Positions 1 to 4,976 of a DNA stretch of 10,779 nt are shown here, one piece after another. The position numbers were made by a program, and so were the translations under genes. Source of the stretch: Bacillota bacterium (GTDB lineage Bacteria; Bacillota; Clostridia; Christensenellales; Aristaeellaceae). The notes below the pieces were generated by a model. The model saw only the letters and a program-made list of their open reading frames with translations. It did no database searches and was not told where the DNA came from. The stretch lies in contig JAEWNM010000249.1 in assembly GCA_023392755.1 (NCBI GenBank), positions 1-10,779 of the forward strand. The letters are read 5' to 3'. The first letter of the stretch is position 1, and every line of letters begins with the position of its first letter.

Positions 1-93
1 AGGCCCAGCCCCGTGAAAGCCGGGGCCGCCGGCACAACCTCCTTCAGCCGCCTGCGGGCGGCAGCTCCCTCCAGAGGGAGCCTTGGGAGGGCC
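1..93. repeat. GC-rich dispersed-repeat-like hairpin string
   Basis: Three short-loop inverted repeats stand side by side: GCCCCG/CGGGGC around 8-25, GCCGCC-TGCG-GGCGGC at 47-62, and GCTCCCT-CCAG-AGGGAGC at 64-81. The segment around 39-87 resembles a repeat I recall as common between genes in gut Clostridia (CTCCTTCAG, a variable hairpin, then GCTCCCTCCAGAGGGAGCC). The recall is from memory and unsearched; the hairpins are directly visible. No T-run follows, so it is not an obvious terminator. It probably continues left of the window. Confidence 0.6.
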
Positions 94-132
94 GGCGCGG
101 CGCTTATGGTAAAAGGAGAGGAGGGAAACCGG

Positions 133-261
133 GTGAAGTACAAGCCGCTTGCTTACAGGGACTTCTTGACACTAGCAAGGGAGCGCAGCGAGTTGTCACA
201 GCAACAGATTGCTGATGACAAAACTCTTCTTATCAAAATAGGCCGTGCTGCCCGTGCATAA
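133..261 (+). pseudogene. Truncated gene fragment, possibly nitroreductase-family N-terminus
   Basis: A strong ribosome binding site (AGGAGAGGAGGG, about 114-125) lies 7 bases before a GTG at 133, so this start was probably once real. The product begins VKYKPLAYRDFLTLARERSE and stops after 42 residues. The opening resembles N-termini of nitroreductase-family flavoproteins, where a short helix ending in AxxRxS precedes the FMN-binding SxRxF motif, but that motif does not follow. From about codon 20 the frame runs antisense through the end of the neighbouring DUF3267 gene, so the tail is not meaningful protein. I infer the original 3' part was lost in a rearrangement near 190-205. An alternative reading is the start of an XRE-type helix-turn-helix (SELSQQQIAD), but it also breaks off at once. 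Assignment to a family is weak; the ribosome binding site and abrupt end are what is seen. Confidence 0.35.
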
Positions 262-573
262 AAATGGGAAACGAGCAAAATAAACCGGTTTGACCCCAGA
301 GAGCAATTTCATAAAGATGCCATGGGTCAATTCATGTATGGCCATATAAATAATACCCATAAGGATTGTTACTAAAATGCTTATACCCGTACTCCAGTTG
401 CTCTTGGTCGGAAAATCAAACCACTTTGCCAATCCAACCATACAAACCACGATCAAAGTGAACGTTATCTGTATGCATACATTGATTCTCTTATCCTTCT
501 TCAAGTCCATTATACCATGAAGCTGATAATCTGCTGGAAGGCTGGGCATGTTCGGTACAATACTTCTACTCAT
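196..573 (-). pseudogene. DUF3267-type zincin-like membrane protein, C-terminally truncated
   Basis: The 125-residue product has two predicted membrane segments, about residues 30-50 and 62-82, followed by HELTHG, the HExxH-like motif typical of DUF3267 membrane proteins, and then a AYFDKKSFVIS block that also fits the family. DUF3267 proteins usually run to roughly 170-200 residues with further membrane helices; here the frame ends at SNLLL just after that block, so the C-terminal half is missing. The start is ATG at 573, preceded by GGAGG five bases upstream; a TTG at 585 in the same frame is the ribosome binding site region itself. It lies downstream of the TetR gene on the same strand and was probably co-transcribed with it. 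The function of DUF3267 proteins is not established. The truncation point coincides with the end of the + strand fragment at 133, suggesting a deletion or insertion junction. Confidence 0.65.
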
Positions 574-613
574 TTCGTCCTCCAAATATAGTTAGTAGCC
601 TCCATTTTTTTGC

Positions 614-723
614 CTACCTGGCGTCCTCATCATTTTCAAAGCCACGCAATGTCCTGTATAATTCGAAATTTTTCATGATGTGTCCTATGCAAGACCGGCC
701 TTTTCCATCAGCTTATTCATCAT
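614..723 (-). pseudogene. Decayed small gene between tetR-like gene and DUF3267 gene
   Basis: Directly after the TetR stop codon (TAA followed at once by ATGATG at 723-718) an open frame starts with a ribosome binding site inside the end of the regulator gene (GGGGAGA), but encodes only MMNKLMEKAGLA before a TAG at 685-687. Eight bases further, ATG at 676 in a different frame opens a 20-codon frame, MKNFELYRTLRGFENDEDAR, ending at 614. The translationally coupled start and the two short frames in succession suggest one small gene broken by substitutions and a frameshift, or two very short peptides. I do not recognise a family. It may equally be non-coding spacer. Confidence 0.3.
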
Positions 724-1296
724 TTATCTCCCCTGTATACTTAATTGATATTTCATGCCTGAAAACGAATCCATGAGCAACTTGATAATCAGTTCTTCGC
801 TGAAATCACAGTCGTTCGCCGCCATCATGGCGGCAATGCCGTGCGTAATCAACCATATGCCCAAAAACAACTGCTCGGCATTTTCAAAGTCAAGTCCCGT
901 CATTCCCGCGATCATGTGTATAATCTCTCGGTTTTCCTCTCCCCGTATCATGTCAAGCACGCTCTTGCCTTTGAATCCGTCGGCCATAAAAAGGAATTTG
1001 AAAAGGTTTTTTTCCGTCCTTGCAAACTTGATATACGCCAGCCCCATTCCCAGAAAAGGAATCCGGTGAAGTTCCATCCCGCGTCTCATGTGATCGTCAA
1101 ATGTGTTTTCCGCCTTTTTATACAAGCCCTCCTTCAGCTTCTCCATGCTTTGGAAGTTCCTGAATACAGGTTGTACAGAGCACCCTAATGCCTTTCCAAG
1201 CTCTCTGGCATTCACACCGGCAATACCTTTCTCTCTTGTGATCTCTATTGCCGCGTCGAGAATGGCTTCTTCAGTGACTTTTACCTTGGGCGGCAT
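724..1296 (-). CDS. TetR/AcrR-family transcriptional regulator
   Basis: A 190-residue protein of normal length for the family. Residues 7-53 form the DNA-binding domain: TEEAILDAAIEITREKG is the first helix and the segment from NARELGKALGCSVQPVFRNF is the helix-turn-helix with the usual end of the third helix (F/Y-R-x-F). The rest is all-helical ligand-binding and dimerisation domain without recognisable ligand specificity. Start at ATG 1296 is supported by GGAGGAAATCAAAGA in front of it. A consensus promoter (1352-1380) carries a 27-bp imperfect palindrome across its -10 element, so the protein probably represses itself. Its - strand downstream neighbours are a decayed mini-gene and the truncated DUF3267 gene; the original target, perhaps those genes or the lost segment, cannot be told from this window. 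Codon composition is AT-richer than in the genes right of 2250. Confidence 0.9.
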   Translation of the reverse strand: MPPKVKVTEEAILDAAIEITREKGIAGVNARELGKALGCSVQPVFRNFQSMEKLKEGLYKKAENTFDDHMRRGMELHRIPFLGMGLAYIKFARTEKNLFKFLFMADGFKGKSVLDMIRGEENREIIHMIAGMTGLDFENAEQLFLGIWLITHGIAAMMAANDCDFSEELIIKLLMDSFSGMKYQLSIQGR

Positions 1297-1333
1297 TCTT
1301 TGATTTCCTCCTTCACATAGAATATCTTGTGTT

Positions 1334-1360
1334 ATGTATCACTCGTTACGTATCATACAT
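1334..1360. promoter_or_regulatory. Candidate TetR-type operator palindrome
   Basis: A 27-bp imperfect palindrome with outer arms ATGTAT and ATACAT and inner CGT-N-ACG, centred on base 1347; 20 of 26 paired positions are complementary. It covers the -10 element of the regulator's promoter, the usual place for an autorepressing TetR operator. The same stretch can also be read as a direct repeat, GTTATGTATCA then GTTACGTATCA (1331-1341 and 1345-1355). Confidence 0.6.
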
Positions 1361-1380
1361 TATGATTTAAGCTTTGTCAA
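1352..1380 (-). promoter_or_regulatory. Sigma-A promoter of the TetR-family gene
   Basis: On the - strand: TTGACA at 1380-1375, a 17-base spacer, and TATGAT at 1357-1352. Transcription should begin near 1345, giving a leader of about 48 bases before the GGAGG and ATG at 1296. The -10 element lies inside the palindrome at 1334-1360. Confidence 0.75.
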
Positions 1381-1701
1381 CCGCAAAATTGGCATTATTT
1401 CTGGATATTCTGATATTTCAGGTTTTGTTATCAACTGTAGTGCAGGATACGAACATAGGGACGCCAGCATTACAGAAAGAATCAAGACAGATTCAAGGCT
1501 GCTTACCATTGCCAGATAGAAAACTTCATGCAGCATAAGCCCCTTGAAACATCTGATTTTCAAGGGAGTTTCTTTGTTCCTCATTCGTCAGATTGAAGGT
1601 TTATTTAATGCTTATACATGTCCCAATTCAAGAAAATCACCTGCATTTTCATCGGCAGAAAAAAAAGGCTGCACAACCCCAGAATGATTATTATGCTTTA
1701 T
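1381..1701. other. AT-rich spacer with no supported gene
   Basis: No convincing gene is seen between the TetR promoter and the tRNA terminator. A - strand frame (ATG at 1584 or 1536, ending at 1360) would give a 58-74 residue protein with one hydrophobic stretch (AMVSSLESVLILSVMLASLC), but it lacks a good ribosome binding site and would end inside the TetR promoter. A hairpin, CCCTTGAAA-8 nt-TTTCAAGGG, lies at 1541-1566; its arms are the same as the core of the tRNA terminator stem at 1712-1738. It is not followed by a clear T-run on either strand. Confidence 0.5.
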
Positions 1702-1738
1702 AAAAAAATATCCCTTGAAAACCTAGTGTTTTCAAGGG
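1702..1738 (-). terminator. Intrinsic terminator of the tRNA operon
   Basis: On the - strand an 11-bp perfect stem, CCCTTGAAAAC / GTTTTCAAGGG (1738-1728 with 1722-1712), with a 5-base loop, is followed by ATATTTTTTT (1711-1702). It sits 8 bases after the CCA end of tRNA-Lys. Confidence 0.9.
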
Positions 1739-1745
1739 CTTTACG

Positions 1746-1821
1746 TGGTGACCCATCGGAGATTCGAACTCCGGACACCTTGATTAAAAGTCAAGTGCTC
1801 TGCCAACTGAGCTAATGGGTC
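1746..1821 (-). tRNA. tRNA-Lys (anticodon TTT)
   Basis: A complete 76-base cloverleaf: acceptor GACCCAT (1821-1815) pairs with ATGGGTC (1756-1750), discriminator A, encoded CCA (1748-1746). D arm contains AGCTCAGTTGGCAGAGC, the anticodon arm is CTTGA-CTTTTAA-TCAAG, and the T arm has GTTCGAATC. It is the last gene of the four-tRNA unit and is followed by the terminator at 1702-1738. Confidence 0.97.
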
Positions 1822-1828
1822 AAAAAAA

Positions 1829-1903
1829 TGGCTGGGGTGGCAGGATTTGAACCTACGAATGCGGGAGTCAAAGTCCCGTGCCTTACCGCTTGGCGACACC
1901 CCA
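1829..1903 (-). tRNA. tRNA-Gln (anticodon TTG)
   Basis: A 75-base cloverleaf: acceptor TGGGGTG (1903-1897) pairs with CACCCCA (1839-1833), discriminator G, encoded CCA (1831-1829). The U1-A72 pair is typical of glutamine tRNAs. The anticodon arm is CGGGA-CTTTGAC-TCCCG and the T loop is TTCAAAT. It lies 7 bases upstream of tRNA-Lys on the same strand. Confidence 0.97.
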
Positions 1904-1937
1904 CCGCTGCCCAGCAGCCGCCAGGGAAAGGGAAAGA

Positions 1938-2013
1938 TGGGGTGAGTAGTGGGGTTCGAACCCACGACATCCAGAGCCACAATCTGGCGCTCTACCGCTG
2001 AACTATACCCACC
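1938..2013 (-). tRNA. tRNA-His (anticodon GTG)
   Basis: A cloverleaf with acceptor GTGGGTA (2012-2006) pairing with TACTCAC (1948-1942; one G-U pair), anticodon arm CCAGA-TTGTGGC-TCTGG, T arm GTGGGTTCGAACCCCAC and encoded CCA (1940-1938). An encoded G at 2013 faces discriminator C at 1941, which is the G-1:C73 identity pair specific to histidine tRNAs, so the 5' end is set at 2013. A 34-base spacer separates it from tRNA-Gln. Confidence 0.97.
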
Positions 2014-2022
2014 ATAAAAAAC

Positions 2023-2099
<77 letters not shown>

Positions 2100-2156
2100 A
2101 TACCGCAGTCCGGCGACCCACACAGCAGGGTTCCCCGCCCTTGCTGACAGGATAAA

Positions 2157-2185
2157 ATCTTACCACATGCGCCCCATGCTGTCAA
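2157..2185 (-). promoter_or_regulatory. Promoter of the tRNA operon
   Basis: On the - strand: TTGACA at 2185-2180, a spacer of exactly 17 bases, and TAAGAT at 2162-2157. It fits the strong constitutive sigma-A promoter expected for stable RNA genes. The leader (about 2150-2100) contains CAGCAAGGG and CCCTGCTG (within about 2118-2147), which can pair as a 5' hairpin that would be removed by tRNA 5' processing. Confidence 0.8.
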
Positions 2186-2249
2186 CATCTTTTTTCCCTT
2201 TTGAAAGGCTTGCAAATATCATCCAAATCCATAAAAACAAGCGGTATTG

Positions 2250-2918
2250 TCAGCGCAAAAACCGTTCCAGCGCCTTCTTCGAAACGCCCGGATTCAGCTC
2301 GTATACACGCTGCGCGATGCTCATTGAAGCCTCCTCAAAAGGCATGGCGTTCGCTTTGTCCATGACATCCGGCCCCCAGAAATCATCCGTCAGGCGGAAG
2401 GTGGTCACAGGCCAGCCATATGGCACGTTTTCCTTTGAAAGCCTCATGGTCTGCCCGGAAATGGTGAGAAACATGCCTGTCTGTAGCCGTGCCAGTGCCG
2501 CCTCCAGCCCCTTTTCTCCCGCGGCGGCCTTGATCTGGTGCAGTGCCGCCTCCCCCTTCTCCTCCACATACCGGCACACGGCCCTTTCCATTAGGCTCAT
2601 CCCGCCTTCCCGGTATACATCCTCATAGCTTCTATGCCGCCGTTTGAGGGCGATAAAGCAGGGCGCCCAATCCCTGGTGATATAGCCGCCCTTTTGAAAA
2701 AACAGCTTGCCGTAGCCGATGTCGTCTTCCTCCGTCAGCACACGGATGCGAAACGCCCATGGATCGGTTTCCCGGTCGCCGGTATGCCAGCGGAGGCCTT
2801 TCCCGAAGTGATCGCAGAGCGTGAATATCCCCTCCGCGTTTTCCCCGCCCATGGAAAAACCGGCCTGCCGGAGCCGGGTGCAGAAATCACCGTAATGGCT
2901 GATGGTATCAAATGTCAT
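2250..2918 (-). CDS. AlkZ-related winged-helix protein
   Basis: A 222-residue soluble protein. Blocks WHTGDRETDPW (44-54), GYITRDWAP (78-86), a helical stretch with ERAVCRYVEEKGEAALHQIK (111-130) that reads as a winged-helix unit, and GWPVTTFRLTDDFWG (168-182) match my memory of proteins annotated as AlkZ-related in Bacillota. AlkZ/YcaQ proteins are HTH_42 DNA glycosylases that unhook interstrand crosslinks or remove alkylated bases. This short relative has no QxQ/QxD catalytic motif that I can pick out, so a glycosylase activity should not be assumed. Start ATG 2918 is preceded by AAAGGGG, which overlaps the stop of the upstream gene; the gap is 15 bases, so the two are surely co-transcribed. 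It is the last gene of the operon starting at 4734; no clear terminator is visible before the tRNA promoter. Confidence 0.65.
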   Translation of the reverse strand: MTFDTISHYGDFCTRLRQAGFSMGGENAEGIFTLCDHFGKGLRWHTGDRETDPWAFRIRVLTEEDDIGYGKLFFQKGGYITRDWAPCFIALKRRHRSYEDVYREGGMSLMERAVCRYVEEKGEAALHQIKAAAGEKGLEAALARLQTGMFLTISGQTMRLSKENVPYGWPVTTFRLTDDFWGPDVMDKANAMPFEEASMSIAQRVYELNPGVSKKALERFLR

Positions 2919-2933
2919 CCCGCTTTACCCCTT

Positions 2934-3881
2934 TCAAAGACAAATGCCACGATCCGCCGTATCCACACGGCCAAACGCTTTCAAAAAGCGCATGTTGCGC
3001 AGCACAATATCGGCCTTCCACCAATTTTCGCTGATGGCAAACGCCTTTTCAAAGCCGCTCCAGCCCCAGGAAATATTCCAGACCCCCTCGGCGTTACGGG
3101 TATCCGTCAACCAGTCAAGCTCCCTTTCAACCAGTTCGCGAAACTCCCCGTAAAGGGGATGGGCCGCGGAATGGATAAACTCGGAAGGGCGGCAGGCATA
3201 TCCGCCCCAATTGTCTTTGTCGGCCAATATCAGGCGCGCCGCCTGGCGGTGGATTTCCTCCTCCAGCGCCGGAAAGGGAAACGCCTCCTTCAGCCCTGCC
3301 TTTTGAATCCAGGCCGCCATCGCCTCCATACACAAAAGCGGATGTGTGGCAAGCCCGGGTGAGGCGAGGAAGGCTGCAATCAATTCCCGGGCGATGTTCA
3401 GACACTTTTTGAACAAAAGGGAGCCCTTGGGGGCAAAATACAGGGCAAACCCCGCCAAAATGGCGGTGGGGTTGTATTCGCTGTGGCTTGTGCTTTCAGA
3501 GTTTGAATGCCACCAGGGCGCGTGTGGATAATCGTCATTGGAGGGCACAACGCTCATCCAGCGGTCATCTTCGAAATCGGCACCGCTGTCCAGATATTGA
3601 AGCATACCCCAAGGCAAGGGATGGTTCATTTGGGAAAAAGCCGTCTCCAGCAGTATGCAGGCCGCCGTGCCCGTTTGTATCGGCGATGAATTCGGGTTCC
3701 AGGCATCCGCCTCCAAAGCGTTCCCGAAGCCTCCATCCCCGTTCTGGTAAGCGGACAGCGCCCATACCACCTTCTCCGCCAAACCGTTCTCAAAGTGGTA
3801 CTGCCAGCGGTACAGGTCCAACGGGCGGGCGTTGCGGTAGATGAATAGGCGGATGGCACGGAAATCCTCGCGGGACAGCAT
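2934..3881 (-). CDS. Prenyltransferase/squalene-cyclase-like alpha/alpha-toroid protein
   Basis: A 315-residue soluble protein, all-helical in appearance. QNGDGGFGNALEADAWNP (46-63) is the QxxDGGFG-type turn shared by squalene/terpene cyclases and protein prenyltransferase beta subunits, followed by SSPIQTGTAA; further blocks are VVPSNDDYPHAPWW (111-124) and, near the C-terminus, DNWGGYA and WNISWGWSG, which look like a later repeat of the same barrel. No DxDD or DCTAE-type cyclase motif is seen, so catalysis is unproven; Bacillota have similar uncharacterised proteins. The start is ATG 3881, with AGGAGG seven bases before it; an upstream in-frame ATG at 3917 would overlap the preceding gene and has no ribosome binding site. 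It lies 32 bases downstream of the nucleotidyltransferase gene and 15 bases before the AlkZ-related gene. No signal peptide is present. Confidence 0.7.
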   Translation of the reverse strand: MLSREDFRAIRLFIYRNARPLDLYRWQYHFENGLAEKVVWALSAYQNGDGGFGNALEADAWNPNSSPIQTGTAACILLETAFSQMNHPLPWGMLQYLDSGADFEDDRWMSVVPSNDDYPHAPWWHSNSESTSHSEYNPTAILAGFALYFAPKGSLLFKKCLNIARELIAAFLASPGLATHPLLCMEAMAAWIQKAGLKEAFPFPALEEEIHRQAARLILADKDNWGGYACRPSEFIHSAAHPLYGEFRELVERELDWLTDTRNAEGVWNISWGWSGFEKAFAISENWWKADIVLRNMRFLKAFGRVDTADRGICL

Positions 3882-3913
3882 ATAAAGCCCTCCTTTATAT
3901 TGCGGCATATCCA

Positions 3914-4672
3914 TCAAAACAGCGTCTTCATCCTGTCACGCATCAACAGGGCAAAATCCCGGGCCATGTCCGGCTGCAGTGCATAGGCTTCGCCGGTCCG
4001 GTAGCATTCAAGCACAGCATAAATCAGCCGTTGCCATTCAAAAGATGTGTGACTTATCATCCACCGCCCGCCTTCCTCCTTGGAAAGCAGCAGTCCTTCC
4101 GTTAGGAAGGCCAGCGTGCGGCACAGGTTCAATGTCACATACACCGGGTTTGACAAAGCATCCTCAGGTGCGTTTGCCATATCCCTGCGTATGCTGTCAA
4201 CAAAGCTGCGGCGGGGTACGATTGCAAACGCATCCTCAATGGGCGGTCCGCACAGCACAATGCCGGCTTTGCGCAGCATCACAAAATGGGCTGCCAGGTC
4301 GTGATCCGTCTTTGCTTCATCACCCATGAGAAGCAGCGGCTCCTTTTCCGCCGTTTCCGCCCATGCCTGCGAAAAGTGCAGCTCGTAGGGGGTAGGGTAG
4401 GAAAAATGGCGGCAATGCTCAAAGAGCACTACGCTCATTTCAATGCCCTTGGGCGGACACTGGGGCCGCATATCCAGCAAGAAAGAAAGCAGCCGCCGCT
4501 TTTCGACAGGCGAAAGCTTGTCCCTTGCCATGGCAATCAAGTCGATGTCTCCCGTTTCCCAATGAAAGCAGCCAAAGGCCAGGGAGCCGTGCAGGTATAG
4601 CCCGGCAAGATTCTCCCCCAGCGCCTCCCGATATCCCTGCGCAATGCGCTTAAGCAACGCCGTCTCCCGCAT
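3914..4672 (-). CDS. Aminoglycoside-adenylyltransferase-like nucleotidyltransferase (DUF4111 type)
   Basis: A 252-residue protein. Near the N-terminus LYLHGSLAFGCFHWETGDIDLIAM is read in two halves: HGSLAFG is the GS motif and DIDL the paired metal-binding aspartates of the DNA polymerase beta-like nucleotidyltransferase fold. Next come PPKGIEMSVV with a third acidic residue, YPTPYELHFS, and a C-terminal helical domain with NPVYVTLNLCRTLAFL and SKEEGGRW, the pattern of AadA/ANT-type DUF4111 proteins. Family members transfer AMP to hydroxyls of spectinomycin or streptomycin; most chromosomal relatives are untested, and resistance should not be assumed. The start is ATG 4672 (GGGG seven bases upstream). 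The in-frame ATG at 4687 is unlikely because the promoter at 4706-4734 predicts transcription from about 4699, leaving no room for a ribosome binding site. First gene of a three-gene operon. Confidence 0.8.
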   Translation of the reverse strand: MRETALLKRIAQGYREALGENLAGLYLHGSLAFGCFHWETGDIDLIAMARDKLSPVEKRRLLSFLLDMRPQCPPKGIEMSVVLFEHCRHFSYPTPYELHFSQAWAETAEKEPLLLMGDEAKTDHDLAAHFVMLRKAGIVLCGPPIEDAFAIVPRRSFVDSIRRDMANAPEDALSNPVYVTLNLCRTLAFLTEGLLLSKEEGGRWMISHTSFEWQRLIYAVLECYRTGEAYALQPDMARDFALLMRDRMKTLF

Positions 4673-4705
4673 GATGCACCCCAGCATGAACGATGGTTTC
4701 TCCCC

Positions 4706-4734
4706 ATTCTACCCCCTGCATTTTCCTGTGTCAA
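4706..4734 (-). promoter_or_regulatory. Promoter of the nucleotidyltransferase operon
   Basis: On the - strand: TTGACA at 4734-4729, 17-base spacer, TAGAAT at 4711-4706. Transcription should start near 4699, so the leader is about 27 bases to ATG 4672. No operator-like palindrome is evident around it, which suggests basal constitutive expression. Confidence 0.75.
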
Positions 4735-4767
4735 TGAAAGGCCAAGGGTACACACAAACAAAAGGCC

Positions 4768-4783
4768 TGCCGGCGCGCCGGCA
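4768..4783. repeat. 16-bp perfect GC palindrome
   Basis: TGCCGGCGCGCCGGCA is a perfect palindrome in the divergent spacer between the nucleotidyltransferase operon and the response regulator gene, about 35 bases upstream of the former's -35 element. Possible protein-binding site or simply part of the GC-rich repeat material in this spacer. No T-run follows. Confidence 0.5.
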
Positions 4784-4855
4784 ATGGCTTTGCCTTACCC
4801 ACACAGGGCAACCGCATTTGTAACCTATTTTATGGCTTATCACAGCCGAAGGTTT

Positions 4856-4914
4856 CCAAAGGGCGACCGGAAAGCCCTTTGGTCGCCCTAGCAGGGGCGA
4901 ATCCCCCCCCTGCT
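4856..4914. repeat. Overlapping, mutually exclusive hairpins upstream of the response regulator promoter
   Basis: CCAAAGGGC (4856-4864) pairs perfectly with GCCCTTTGG (4874-4882), while the overlapping GGGCGACC (4861-4868) pairs perfectly with GGTCGCCC (4881-4888); both cannot form at once. A further stem, AGCAGGGG (4890-4897) with CCCCTGCT (4907-4914), follows. No T-run is present. It ends 15 bases before the -35 element of the downstream promoter. The composition resembles the other hairpin strings in this window (1-93 and 9593-9851), so a dispersed repeat is the likeliest explanation. Confidence 0.55.
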
Positions 4915-4929
4915 TACGCACGCCCTCAC

Positions 4930-4958
4930 TTTCCATTGCCAATAGGCTATGCTATAAT
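4930..4958 (+). promoter_or_regulatory. Extended -10 promoter of the response regulator-kinase genes
   Basis: TATAAT at 4953-4958 is preceded by TGC, giving an extended -10 element; a weak -35 (TTTCCA, 4930-4935) lies 17 bases upstream. Transcription should begin near 4965, just before the GGGAGGGG ribosome binding site (4964-4971), so the leader is very short. No copy of the TTGTAAG direct repeat seen at 6703-6730 is present as a pair here, so constitutive expression of the sensor pair is likely. Confidence 0.65.
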
Positions 4959-4976
4959 CCCGTGGGAGGGGTTTGT

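Noticed and set aside
1360..1584. 74-codon - strand frame with one hydrophobic stretch
   Set aside because: No ribosome binding site before ATG 1584, only a poor one before 1536, no recognisable family, and the frame ends inside the TetR promoter/operator.
3882..3917. Upstream ATG 3917 for the alpha/alpha-toroid protein
   Set aside because: ATG 3881 has AGGAGG at ideal spacing, while 3917 overlaps the previous gene and would leave that ribosome binding site inside the coding region.
3914..4672. Calling the nucleotidyltransferase a confirmed antibiotic resistance gene
   Set aside because: The GS and DxD motifs fit the family, but many chromosomal DUF4111 proteins have no shown activity, and there is no mobile-element context here.
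2154..4942. Numerous + strand open frames of 60-240 codons opposite the three-gene operon
   Set aside because: They are antisense shadows in GC-rich coding sequence, without ribosome binding sites or recognisable domains.
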